From contig CAKUVI010000005.1 of assembly GCA_934699095.1 (NCBI GenBank), forward strand, positions 175,813 through 239,812: DNA of 64,000 nucleotides, in the 5' to 3' direction. Origin of the DNA: an uncultured Bacteroidales bacterium (GTDB taxonomy: Bacteria; Bacteroidota; Bacteroidia; Bacteroidales; WCHB1-69). Both the position numbers and the translations under genes were made by a program. The notes beneath the pieces are model-generated. The model searched no databases, had not been told where the DNA came from, and worked only from the letters and a program-made list of their open reading frames with translations. Shown one piece after another: positions 17,701 through 26,286 of this stretch; the first letter of the stretch is position 1, and each line of letters opens with the position of its first letter.

Positions 17701-20700
17701 TACATGGAACGGAACTACGTACACTGAAAGTGGTACTTATACCAAGACTCTGACCAGTGTTAACGGCTGCGACAGCATTGTAACACTCAACCTCACCATC
17801 AACAACGGTTTCAACATAACGAAAGACACAACCGTATGCGACCAGTTTGTATGGCAAGGCGAAACATATACTACATCACAATCAGTAACTAAGAATCTGA
17901 CGAGCACATCTGGCTGCGACAGTGTCGTTACATATAACGTGACGGTCAACAAGTCATCACAATCTGCACAAACACTCACATTGTGTGCAAACCAGCTGCC
18001 TTACAGCTACGCTGGTCAGACTATTGAATCTGCCGGTACAAAGACCATAACTTTGGAGAACACAGCAGGTTGCGACAGCGTGATAACCCTCACAGTGGTT
18101 GTTAACCCACAGCCGGCGGCGCCTTCATTGACAACAGCCAATACAAAGCGCTGCGGTCCCGGCCCGATGACAATAAACGTGGCAGCCGGAACCAATGGCA
18201 ACGCCTGCCGCTGGTATGATTCACAAGACAGCGAAACCCCGTTCCAGACCGGCAACAGCTATCAGAAGAATTTTGAAGAGAGCACCACTTATTATGTTTC
18301 AAGCTATAATACCAATACAGGATGCGAAAGCGATCGCATAGAGATTGCCGTGGAAATCAACCCGGTTCCTGAAGCACCTCAAGTTGCCAATGTTGAGCGT
18401 TGCGGTGCCGGTGAGGTGACCTTGAGCGCAACATTCGGCGCCGATGCCACCACTTGCCGCTGGTATCAGAACAACACAACCCAGACAGCTCTCTCTGAAG
18501 GTGCTGAATATACAAGAAACGTGGTCAACACATCAACTTATTATGTCGAGAGCTACAACGCCACCACCGGATGTAAGAGCTCACGCATCGCGGCAATCGC
18601 AACGGTGAACCCGGTTCCTGCAGCTCCGCAGGTGACCGCTCAATCCAATTGCGGCACTTTGGAGGCTGACCTTTCAGACTTCGTGACTTCAAATGCAACA
18701 GCTCTACGCTGGTATGATGAAAACGAAGAACTCATTAACGACCAAAAATCTTATAATACAACCGTAGAGACTACAACATCATACTTGGTAAGCGGTTACG
18801 AACCACAAACCAACTGTGAAGGACCGAAAGCCACTCTTACCATAACCATCAATCCGGTGTATCAACCGCAAGTCATTCGTGACACAATCTGTCAGTATGC
18901 ACAGTATAGCAATTATGGTATAGACCAGACTATGGATGAAGTTGGCGAGAAGACCTTCGTGATAAACGAAAGCTCGCAAAACGGCTGCGACAGTCTTGTG
19001 ACCTTGGCTGTATATGTTAAACCTCAGGCAACAAAGACAATCGCAGAAACCGCTTGTGATAATTTTGTTTGGAATAATCAAACTTATTCAGAATCAGGTG
19101 TTTACACTCAAACATTTGTATCTGCTAACGGTTGTGACAGCATTGTGACCTTGAATTTGACAATCAACAACAGCGTTGCCACCGAAGAGACAAAGCAAGC
19201 CTGCGGCAGTTACACATGGAACGAGGAGACATACACTCAATCAGGAGATTATCAAAAGGTGTTCACCGCAAAGAACGGCTGTGACAGTGTTGTTACATTA
19301 CATCTTACAATAAATCAGCCGGCAGCATCTGTGAAGGATGTTGTAATCTGCGAGAACGACCTTCCTTACGTTTACAACGGAACCACATTTGATGAAACCA
19401 CAGCAGATTTCACAACACAGGATTTCGTTTTGGAAACCGTGAATGGTTGCGACAGCGTGGTGACACTTAACCTCACAATCAATCGCAACAGCGTGGTTGA
19501 ATTCAGCGATGAGGTGTGCGCCGGCAGTGCATACAGCAACCACGGTTTCGACACACTGATAGCGAATGCAGGCACATACACTCTTGTTCACAGCAACAAG
19601 AACATGTACGGCTGCGACAGCACCACGACCCTCACACTGAAGGTCAACCCGGTATATGAGACCCAGGTTAATGCTGCAATCTGCTTCAATGGAACTTACG
19701 ATTTCTTCGGACAGAATATTACAACAGCTGGTGACTACCAGCATACATTGCAGTCTGTAAGCGGTTGTGACAGCGTCATCAATTTGCATTTGACCGTATA
19801 TTCTGAGAAGCGCGACACCATCAGCGCCGACATCTGCAAGGGCGAGAGCTACACCGAGCAGGGCTTCAACGTTACAAATGCAGAGGAGAGCGGCTATTAT
19901 TCAATAATCAGCGAAGACGTTAACGGCTGCGACAGCACCACAGTGCTTCGTCTCAACGTTCACGAGCCGGCAGTTACCGAGCTTACCGCAACGTTGTGCG
20001 AAGGCGCAAGCTACACGGAGAACGGCTTTGCCGTGACAGGCTCTGAAGTGGGAACGTTCGAATACACTCAGGACAACCTCAAGACAGTATGGGGCTGCGA
20101 CAGTACGGTAATCCTCACAGTAACAGTAAATCCAGTTGACGATGTTGAATTCAGCGACGAGGTATGCGCCGGCGTTGCATACAGCAACCATGGTTTCGAC
20201 ACCACCATCGTGAACGCTGGCACATACACTCTTGTTCACAGCAACAAGAACATGTACGGCTGCGACAGCACCACGACCCTCACACTGAAGGTCAACCCGG
20301 TATATGAGACCCAGGTTAATGCTGCAATCTGCTTCAATGGAACTTACGATTTCTTCGGACAGAATATTACAACAGCTGGTGACTACCAGCATACATTGCA
20401 GTCTGTAAGCGGTTGTGACAGCGTCATCAATTTGCATTTGACCGTATATTCTGAGAAGCGCGACACCATCAGCGCCGACATCTGCAAGGGCGAGAGCTAC
20501 ACCGAGCAGGGCTTCAACGTTACAAATGCAGAGGAGAGCGGCTATTATTCAATAATCAGCGAAGACGTTAACGGCTGCGACAGCACCACAGTGCTTCGTC
20601 TTAACGTTCACGAGTCGGCAGTTACCGAGCTCAGCGCAACGTTGTGCGAGGGCTCAAGCTACACTGAGAACGGCTTTGACGTGACAGGCACGGAAGTCGG

Positions 20701-23700
20701 CGAGTTCACATACACGAAAGAAAACCTCAAGACAGTATGGGGCTGCGACAGTACGGTAATTCTCACAGTGACAGTAAATCCAGTTAACGATGTTGAATTC
20801 AGCGACGAGGTATGCGCCGGCAGTGCATACAGCAACCACGGCTTCGACACACTGATAACGAATGCAGGCACATACACTTTGGTGCACAAAAACCAGAACA
20901 TCCACGGCTGCGACAGCACCACGACCCTCACGCTGAAGGTCAACCCGGTATATACCATGAACATCTCAAGAATGATTTGCGAGAACGGTAGCTACAGTTT
21001 CAACGGGCAGACCCTCACAGAACCCGGAACATACACCGGCAACTTCAAGACGGTGACCGGTTGTGACAGTATTGTGAACCTCACTCTTACTGTTGGCGCT
21101 GAGTACAGAGATACAATCGTCGCCCACGTTTGTGAAGGTTCTTCATACAACATGAATGGATTCAATGTTCAAAATATAACTGAATCTCAAACACTTGTAA
21201 ATCAAGGACAGGCTACAAACGGTTGCGACAGCATCACTGTTCTGCAAATCTTCGTTCATCAGCCTCAAATCAAAGATCTTTATACAACTCTCTGTCTTGG
21301 AGAAAGTTATACAGATAACGGATTCAACTACAAAGCAACATCAGCAGGCGAATTTACAAGCATTCGTGACATTTCAACAGTTTACGGCTGCGACAGCACT
21401 GTTGTCTTGCACGTGGTTGTCAACCCGACCAATGATGTGAAATTGTCGGATGAAATCTGCGCCGGCAATGCTTATAGCAACCACGGCTTTGACACCACTA
21501 TCGTGAATGCAGGCATATATACAATGATTCACAATAACAAGAATGTATATGGCTGCGACAGCGTAACGACACTCACATTGAAGGTTAACCCAGTATATGA
21601 GACTCAAGTAAATGCTGCTATCTGTTTCAACGAGACATACAACTTCTTAGGCCAGGATATTACAACAGCTGGTGATTACGAGCACACATTGCAGTCTGTA
21701 AGCGGTTGCGACAGTGTGATCAAGTTGCATCTTACTGTATATCCAGAAAAGAATGGCACTATTTCTGATTATGTTTGCAAAGGACAATCATACACAGAAA
21801 ACGGCTTCAATATTGAAACTCCTGAACAATCTGGTGTCTTCAGTATTGTGACAAAAGATGCGAATGGCTGCGACAGCACCACGGTTTTGAATCTTACAGT
21901 TGTAGAGCCGGTTGAGACCAACCTTGAAACCACACTTTGTGTCGGCGAAAGCTATACAGAAAACGGTTTCAATGTGAATGCTGTAGAAGCCGGAATTTTC
22001 AACTATACCCTTGAAACTGTTTCACATCTCGGTTGCGACAGCATCGTAAATCTTACAGTCACTGTAAATCCTGTATCCAATGTTGTTTTTGAGGATGAGG
22101 TCTGTGTCGGAACAGCATATAATAACTATGGCTTTGAAACCACTATTATGGATGCTGGCACATACACTTTGGTGCACAACGACAAGAACATGTATGGCTG
22201 CGACAGTACCACAACCCTCACATTGACAGTAAATCCTGTATATGAGACAGAATTGCAAGCCGCTATTTGTTACAATGAAACCTATAACTTCTTCGGCGTT
22301 GAGTTGAATGAGAGTGGCGATTATAACGAGACTCTGCAATCAGTAAGCGGTTGCGACAGTATCGTGAGACTTCACTTGACGGTTTATCCGGAGAAACGCG
22401 ACACCATCTCAGCATATGTTTGTTACGGCCAATCATACACAGAAAACGGCTTCAACATTGATGCTCCTGAAGAGACTGCCTATTACTCAGTGGTTAACTC
22501 GGATGTTAACGGTTGCGACAGCACCACGGTGCTTCATCTTACTGTTGTGAAACCTGTTGAGACTGTTTTTGCAGCTTCTGTATGTCAGGGCGGCAATTAC
22601 TCAGGAAACGGCTTTGATGTTGCAGCTGAAGAGGCTGGATCATTCACATACACACGCACAGAGGTCTCATATCTCGGTTGCGATAGCATCGTGAAGCTCA
22701 ACCTCACGGTTAATCCTGTTTACAACCAGCATTTTGAAATCAACACATGTCAATCAGCAGATCCTTATCACTATGCACCTTCAAATATCGACTTCAATGT
22801 CTCTGCGGTAGGCAGCCGTGACACCGTTTTGTCATACAAGACCGTCAACGGTTGCGACAGTATCGTGACATTGACAGTGAACGTATTGCAGAAGTACGAG
22901 ATAGAGCAGAATGTTGCATTGTGCAGCAACAGCGATGAGCTTCCATACGAATTTGCAGGGCAGCAGATCAGTGAGGCCGGCACCTATGTACACACATTCA
23001 CTGCAGTGATTGGATGCGACAGCGTTGTAACCTTGAATCTTACAATCAACGATGTGAAGGCCACAACCGTTGATGCTGCAATCTGTCTTGGCGAAACATA
23101 TTCTGAAAACGGCTTCAACATCACTCCTGACGAGGTCGGAACAAAGACATACACCAAAGTGGAACAGTGTGTGGCAACCGGTTGCGACAGCACCGTCACT
23201 CTCAACTTGACAGTAAATCCTGTTTATTCATTCACTTACAATGGGGAAATCTGTGCAGGTGAGGCTTATTCGGGCCATGGTTTCGACACCATCGCCTACA
23301 TTGCAGGTGAATATACTCTTGTTCACGCATACCAGACAGTGTCAGGCTGCGACAGCATCCTTACATTGAACCTCACTGTAAATCCAAAATCAGACCTGCA
23401 TTATGATGTAGTGCTCTGTCAAGGTGAAGCCCTGAACATTCACGGATTCGACACTCTGATAACCGAACCGGGAACCTACACATTGGTACACAATGGTCAG
23501 AATATCCACGGCTGCGACAGTGTCACCACCATCAATCTTACCATAAATCCTACATTCAGCAAAGACACTGTTGTGAATGTTTGCGATGTGGATGTGCCAT
23601 TCTTCTGGAATAACGATGAATTCTACAGTTACAGCGAATCAGGCGACTATGAAATCATGTTCAAGACAGTGAACAACTGCGACAGCATCATCAACTTGCA

Positions 23701-25876
23701 TTTGAACGTCAACCCGTCATATTACCGCGACACTGTAGTCACTGTTTGCCAGGGAGCAATGCCGTACACATTCGCTGACGGTTATGAGTATGCTCAAGGC
23801 GGCGAATACACCGTTAACCTGCAGTCTGTGGCTGGTTGTGACAGTGTTTGGAGCCTGCAACTCATTGTTACTCCGAACATTGAATTCGAGACTTCAATGA
23901 CAATTTGTGATAATGAAATTCCTTATACATATCTTGGTCAAACATTTACGCAAGCTGGTGTATATGACATTGAAGAGCAGGATGCTGACAATTGTACAAC
24001 CATTACACATTTCACTCTTTATGTGAACAGTACCTACCATGGCACTGACATGGTGACCGTTTGTGAAGAGGAATTGCCGTTCGTTTACGGCGGTTCAACA
24101 TTCAACGAGGCCGGCGTTTACGATGTGCATTTCAATTCAGTTGCCGCTTGCGACAGCGTTGTAACATTGACCCTCAATGTCATCCCGACAGCACATGGCG
24201 AGTATGCGATGACCGTATGCGAGGACGAATTCCCTGTTGAATACGCAGGCCAGACTTATAACGAAGAAGGCGTCTATGAGGTTGTGTTTGAGCGTGAGAA
24301 CGCCTGCGACAGCATCGTGACATTTACCTTGACAAAGGCTCTGAAGTATATGTTTACAGAACAACAGGAGGTCTGCGAACACGAACTGCCGTTCTCATGG
24401 CGTAACAAGTCTTTGAATGCGAGCGGTGTATATTACGACTCACTGTTCACCGTTAATGGTTGCGACAGCGTGTATATGTTGCAGCTCACAGTTAACCCGA
24501 CCCAGATAATCACCTATAACGACATCCTCCTCTGCGAAGGCGAGACCATGACATGGCGTGGAAAAGAGCTTTCACAGGCCGGAACCTATTACGACACGAC
24601 ATTTGCATCAACAGGCTGTTATGTCATCTACAAAGTTGACGTGATGGTATCTCCATCATACAACTTCAGTGAGAATGTGACAATCTGCAGCGATGAGCTT
24701 CCGTACAGCTGGCGTGGCATGAGCATCACCGCCGCTGGTGTTTACGAAGACAGGCTCCAGACTGTTGTTACCGGTTGTGATAGTGCTTATGTGCTTACAC
24801 TCACAGTAAACCCATCTTATCATGCAAACGAAACCGAGTCGGTTTGTGACAATGAACTGCCGTTCACATGGCACGGACAGACCCTTACCGAAAGCGGTGT
24901 TTACTATGATACACTTGCCACAGTGAATGGTTGTGACAGTACATTTGCATTGACTTTCACTGTTAATCCTTCAAATCACACAGTTTTGAACGACACTGTC
25001 TGTGATTCAGAACTTCCTTACGAATGGCGTGGCCACGAGATTACAGCATCTGGCAGCTATTTCGACACAGTTCCGAACACCTTCGGATGTTCTGATCTCT
25101 TCGAACTCAACCTTACTGTCAATGAAAGCTCTTTGGTGACATTGTATGACACTATTTGCCAGGGCGGCTATTACACTGGAAACGGCTTCGACACTTTGGC
25201 TTCACAGGCCGGAAACATGTTCATGCAACACCATCTCCAGAATGCAGCCGGCTGCGACAGTACAGTGAACGTGATGTTGAGCGTAATGCCTACATACGAG
25301 TTCGTCACAGACGAGAGCACATGTGAGAATGTTCCGTTCTCATGGCGCGGTGGCGAATACATCACTGCGGGAACCTATTACGACAGCTTGACAACCCAAT
25401 ACGGTTGCGACAGCGTCTATGTGCTCAACCTCTCGCTCAACCCTGTTTATGACATCTATGTGAACGATACGGCACTCCGCCACCACGAATATACTTTCGG
25501 CGACAATTTTGTGATAACACCTGTCGATAGCGGTAACTTCAGCTATGACATCCAATACTACACAATTGCAAACTGCGACAGTATTGTCCACTTGTCATTG
25601 TATGTTGCCTTCAACTATGGTATTGACGATGTCGTTCTTCCAGAGTTCTCGTTCTATCCGAATCCTACAAGTGCAGTGCTCAACATCTGCGGTGAGCAGA
25701 TGCGCACTGTTGAGGTCTTCTCAATGAACGGCCGCCTGATTTACCGCGCCGACGCTGAGACACCTGAGAATACACGGATCGATGTTGTCAATTATCCTGC
25801 AGGGACCTATCTGGTTAAGGTCATCTTGGAAGATAATAGGGTAGTGAACGGAAAGATTATCATCCAACGACGTTAG
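14780..25876 (+). CDS. Giant T9SS-exported repeat protein (3698 residues, 45 two-cysteine repeats)
   Basis: Predicted surface or secreted protein. Signal peptide MKKVLLLLMITCISCPMLFAQ. Residues about 22-354 resemble a PCMD-type carbohydrate-associated domain (MQNNDFESW, then YLLIDDVVLIY) plus a short Ig-like piece. Residues 355-641 hold four SprB/PKD-like modules of about 72 residues, and 642-961 four Ig_7-like modules of about 80. Repeat units 1-3 (962-1110) follow, then three more Ig_7-like modules (1111-1359), then units 4-45 (1360-3611). Each unit is 49-58 residues, with one early Cys and a late GCDS(I/V/T)-x-x-L-x-L-x-V-N-P signature. Residues about 3620-3698 form a T9SS type A sorting domain (FYPNPTSAVLNICG, then the ending KIIIQRR). 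The ATG at 14780 gives the signal peptide; an upstream in-frame TTG does not. An adhesin or structural role is inferred, not shown. Confidence 0.92.
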   Translation: MKKVLLLLMITCISCPMLFAQLGVGQQMQNNDFESWTTEGGSNYHVPTYWHSICTATGSGASYASDEGFVSSSTDVRPGSSGNKSVKLKAVKKTVLFISKLANGSLTSGRFNAIASTNVSVTGNCTYTSNVSGYNQVLTAYPDSVYIWVSSHNNSTSSQSHISIKVHGGGVASNNVIYQDPDPSGTGSSASAGGMNADQNQAKQVAYAQHDFNTNGAWVQKKIPFVYTNNSATPAYILATFSTNVEPGGGKEGDYLLIDDVVLIYNTRLASLKVNGADLAGFNPDVTTYTYPTPVVCGAAFPTVTATAKSAHATATISHQPTIAEPYTTIKVTHLNQENDEDVTKYYTINYTLQGPTITFLNSSDNTYTACEGDEITVTAAGASSYTWSNGLGSGATVHPTTSGNYTVTGTDANGCQGTAIAYVNINPAPDFQINGTTAICSGASTTLTASNNALSYSWSTGGNTTSITVNAAGTYTVTGTNNNGCSAEKSVVVTANEAPTVTISGNNFICGSTPTTLTASSNLPNTTFVWNNDTQGATLDINAGGPYSVTGTSENGCTATANINVTAKEQPTVSISGKSQICSDETVTLTASSNLPNTTFTWNNGTQGATLEINAGGTYTVEANHDGCTNTATHTVVTSQIPDAPQAADASRCGTGEIALSVTPVEGMTYNWYASANSQNVLSTEATYTPSVNITTTYYVSAQNADGCQSERTAVTATVIALPAAPTVSNTNVCGESDVTLSATSAFTMKWFSDEQGNSEIESTQHVESTTTYYVAAIDGTCRSALVPMTLTVNPVPATPAVQTPEPICSNDNVNVTLTAAPGNGGDIVRWYQQDATSYTAQGNTYQAKNIASSTTYYATTFNNTTHCESEKIAVEVVKNSIPDAPTVACEPLCGEGTAMMTGTASNSIRWYSSNDELLHTGNSYSQAVTATTSFKASSYNETTGCESEKVNVTAFVYPTYNNTDTKTACGEYTWNGTTYTESGTYTKTLTSVNGCDSIVTLNLTINNGFNITKDTTVCDQFVWQGETYTTSQSVTKNLTSTSGCDSVVTYNVTVNKSSQSAQTLTLCANQLPYSYAGQTIESAGTKTITLENTAGCDSVITLTVVVNPQPAAPSLTTANTKRCGPGPMTINVAAGTNGNACRWYDSQDSETPFQTGNSYQKNFEESTTYYVSSYNTNTGCESDRIEIAVEINPVPEAPQVANVERCGAGEVTLSATFGADATTCRWYQNNTTQTALSEGAEYTRNVVNTSTYYVESYNATTGCKSSRIAAIATVNPVPAAPQVTAQSNCGTLEADLSDFVTSNATALRWYDENEELINDQKSYNTTVETTTSYLVSGYEPQTNCEGPKATLTITINPVYQPQVIRDTICQYAQYSNYGIDQTMDEVGEKTFVINESSQNGCDSLVTLAVYVKPQATKTIAETACDNFVWNNQTYSESGVYTQTFVSANGCDSIVTLNLTINNSVATEETKQACGSYTWNEETYTQSGDYQKVFTAKNGCDSVVTLHLTINQPAASVKDVVICENDLPYVYNGTTFDETTADFTTQDFVLETVNGCDSVVTLNLTINRNSVVEFSDEVCAGSAYSNHGFDTLIANAGTYTLVHSNKNMYGCDSTTTLTLKVNPVYETQVNAAICFNGTYDFFGQNITTAGDYQHTLQSVSGCDSVINLHLTVYSEKRDTISADICKGESYTEQGFNVTNAEESGYYSIISEDVNGCDSTTVLRLNVHEPAVTELTATLCEGASYTENGFAVTGSEVGTFEYTQDNLKTVWGCDSTVILTVTVNPVDDVEFSDEVCAGVAYSNHGFDTTIVNAGTYTLVHSNKNMYGCDSTTTLTLKVNPVYETQVNAAICFNGTYDFFGQNITTAGDYQHTLQSVSGCDSVINLHLTVYSEKRDTISADICKGESYTEQGFNVTNAEESGYYSIISEDVNGCDSTTVLRLNVHESAVTELSATLCEGSSYTENGFDVTGTEVGEFTYTKENLKTVWGCDSTVILTVTVNPVNDVEFSDEVCAGSAYSNHGFDTLITNAGTYTLVHKNQNIHGCDSTTTLTLKVNPVYTMNISRMICENGSYSFNGQTLTEPGTYTGNFKTVTGCDSIVNLTLTVGAEYRDTIVAHVCEGSSYNMNGFNVQNITESQTLVNQGQATNGCDSITVLQIFVHQPQIKDLYTTLCLGESYTDNGFNYKATSAGEFTSIRDISTVYGCDSTVVLHVVVNPTNDVKLSDEICAGNAYSNHGFDTTIVNAGIYTMIHNNKNVYGCDSVTTLTLKVNPVYETQVNAAICFNETYNFLGQDITTAGDYEHTLQSVSGCDSVIKLHLTVYPEKNGTISDYVCKGQSYTENGFNIETPEQSGVFSIVTKDANGCDSTTVLNLTVVEPVETNLETTLCVGESYTENGFNVNAVEAGIFNYTLETVSHLGCDSIVNLTVTVNPVSNVVFEDEVCVGTAYNNYGFETTIMDAGTYTLVHNDKNMYGCDSTTTLTLTVNPVYETELQAAICYNETYNFFGVELNESGDYNETLQSVSGCDSIVRLHLTVYPEKRDTISAYVCYGQSYTENGFNIDAPEETAYYSVVNSDVNGCDSTTVLHLTVVKPVETVFAASVCQGGNYSGNGFDVAAEEAGSFTYTRTEVSYLGCDSIVKLNLTVNPVYNQHFEINTCQSADPYHYAPSNIDFNVSAVGSRDTVLSYKTVNGCDSIVTLTVNVLQKYEIEQNVALCSNSDELPYEFAGQQISEAGTYVHTFTAVIGCDSVVTLNLTINDVKATTVDAAICLGETYSENGFNITPDEVGTKTYTKVEQCVATGCDSTVTLNLTVNPVYSFTYNGEICAGEAYSGHGFDTIAYIAGEYTLVHAYQTVSGCDSILTLNLTVNPKSDLHYDVVLCQGEALNIHGFDTLITEPGTYTLVHNGQNIHGCDSVTTINLTINPTFSKDTVVNVCDVDVPFFWNNDEFYSYSESGDYEIMFKTVNNCDSIINLHLNVNPSYYRDTVVTVCQGAMPYTFADGYEYAQGGEYTVNLQSVAGCDSVWSLQLIVTPNIEFETSMTICDNEIPYTYLGQTFTQAGVYDIEEQDADNCTTITHFTLYVNSTYHGTDMVTVCEEELPFVYGGSTFNEAGVYDVHFNSVAACDSVVTLTLNVIPTAHGEYAMTVCEDEFPVEYAGQTYNEEGVYEVVFERENACDSIVTFTLTKALKYMFTEQQEVCEHELPFSWRNKSLNASGVYYDSLFTVNGCDSVYMLQLTVNPTQIITYNDILLCEGETMTWRGKELSQAGTYYDTTFASTGCYVIYKVDVMVSPSYNFSENVTICSDELPYSWRGMSITAAGVYEDRLQTVVTGCDSAYVLTLTVNPSYHANETESVCDNELPFTWHGQTLTESGVYYDTLATVNGCDSTFALTFTVNPSNHTVLNDTVCDSELPYEWRGHEITASGSYFDTVPNTFGCSDLFELNLTVNESSLVTLYDTICQGGYYTGNGFDTLASQAGNMFMQHHLQNAAGCDSTVNVMLSVMPTYEFVTDESTCENVPFSWRGGEYITAGTYYDSLTTQYGCDSVYVLNLSLNPVYDIYVNDTALRHHEYTFGDNFVITPVDSGNFSYDIQYYTIANCDSIVHLSLYVAFNYGIDDVVLPEFSFYPNPTSAVLNICGEQMRTVEVFSMNGRLIYRADAETPENTRIDVVNYPAGTYLVKVILEDNRVVNGKIIIQRR
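16331..16582 (+). repeat. 216-bp period between PKD/SprB-like modules 3 and 4
   Basis: A tract starting CTCACCGCATCGAGCAACCT occurs at 16331 and again at 16547, exactly 216 bp (72 residues) apart, in adjacent modules. It indicates recent duplication of one module inside the giant gene. Confidence 0.75.
19487..22717 (+). repeat. Five higher-order blocks of four repeat units (about 216 residues each)
   Basis: Units 8-27 of the giant protein fall into five consecutive blocks whose four members keep the same order: an FSDEVCAG-type unit (about 55 residues), a VYETQVNAAIC-type unit (about 51), an EKRDTIS-type unit (about 54) and a PAVTELxxTLC-type unit (about 56). Equivalent positions in different blocks are more alike than neighbours within a block, so the array grew by copying four units at a time. 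Confidence 0.88.
19571..20601 (+). repeat. 648-bp tandem duplication with a 383-bp identical tract
   Basis: 19571-19953 and 20219-20601 read identically base for base, at an offset of 648 bp (216 residues). The flanking parts of the same blocks differ at scattered sites. The other three blocks are clearly diverged at the DNA level, so this is the youngest copy event in the array, or one homogenised by gene conversion. Confidence 0.9.
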
Positions 25877-25906
25877 TGTGATAATTATATAGTGCTTATG
25901 CATCTT

Positions 25907-25940
25907 AAAGGACGGCCGAATTTGCGGTCGTCCTTTTTTA
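25907..25940 (+). terminator. Terminator after the giant repeat-protein gene
   Basis: AAAGGACGGCCG (25907-25918) pairs with CGGTCGTCCTTT (25925-25936) with one mismatch, around a 6-nt loop, followed by a T run. Confidence 0.85.
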
Positions 25941-25950
25941 TGACAGTTAC

Positions 25951-26125
25951 ATTTTCCATTGTCAAATTGTCCCCGACATCCAATCACCCATTCTACATAG
26001 AAGGAAATTTGCATTGAGGGTAGGTTTAATTGCAACCGCGGGACGCGGTTGCCTCCACATTTCCCCATTGTCAAATTGCCCCAGCCTCAAATCACCCATT
26101 CTACATTAAAGGGGAAATGCCATTG
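25951..26125. repeat. Imperfect direct repeat, two copies of about 65 bp
   Basis: 25951-26015 and 26058-26125 share CCATTGTCAAATTG and, further on, AATCACCCATTCTACAT, with substitutions between. The copies start about 107 bp apart. Confidence 0.8.
26032..26057. repeat. Inverted repeat carrying the 18-bp shared sequence
   Basis: GCAACCGCG (26032-26040) and CGCGGTTGC (26044-26052) pair perfectly around a 3-bp centre. The right half belongs to the 18-bp sequence shared with 14584-14601. The upstream copy lacks the left arm. Confidence 0.78.
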
Positions 26126-26203
26126 GTTGAAAACAAATAGTACGATTTTAATAGACTGTGATTTTTTATTTTGCAAGTACTGCCTCGATATTGTTTATTT
26201 GAG

Positions 26204-26211
26204 TATCTTTG
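26204..26211 (+). promoter_or_regulatory. Promoter -7 box for pyrG
   Basis: TATCTTTG matches TAnnTTTG, 75 bp before the pyrG ATG. Confidence 0.65.
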
Positions 26212-26286
26212 CAGCTGGAAGTAGAAGTTCGCCTTTTTTAAGCGGACGGTTTTCTTTGTTTAAATTTTGAAGTAAATACAAGCATA

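Larger units (their letters stand above)
25877..26286. other. Repeat-bearing intergenic region between the giant gene and pyrG
   Basis: 410 bp. In order it holds the giant-gene terminator, a pair of imperfect direct repeats of about 65 bp, between them an inverted repeat that contains the 18-bp sequence shared with the upstream flank, and finally the pyrG promoter. No gene is supported. Confidence 0.7.

Noticed and set aside
14780..25876. Long periodic direct repeats as a possible CRISPR array or satellite DNA
   Set aside because: The repeats keep the reading frame over 3698 codons, encode a conserved protein motif, and differ by substitutions rather than by spacers.
25951..26125. Direct repeats as phage or integrative-element attachment sites
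   Set aside because: No integrase, tRNA end or mobile genes are nearby, and the two copies are only 107 bp apart.
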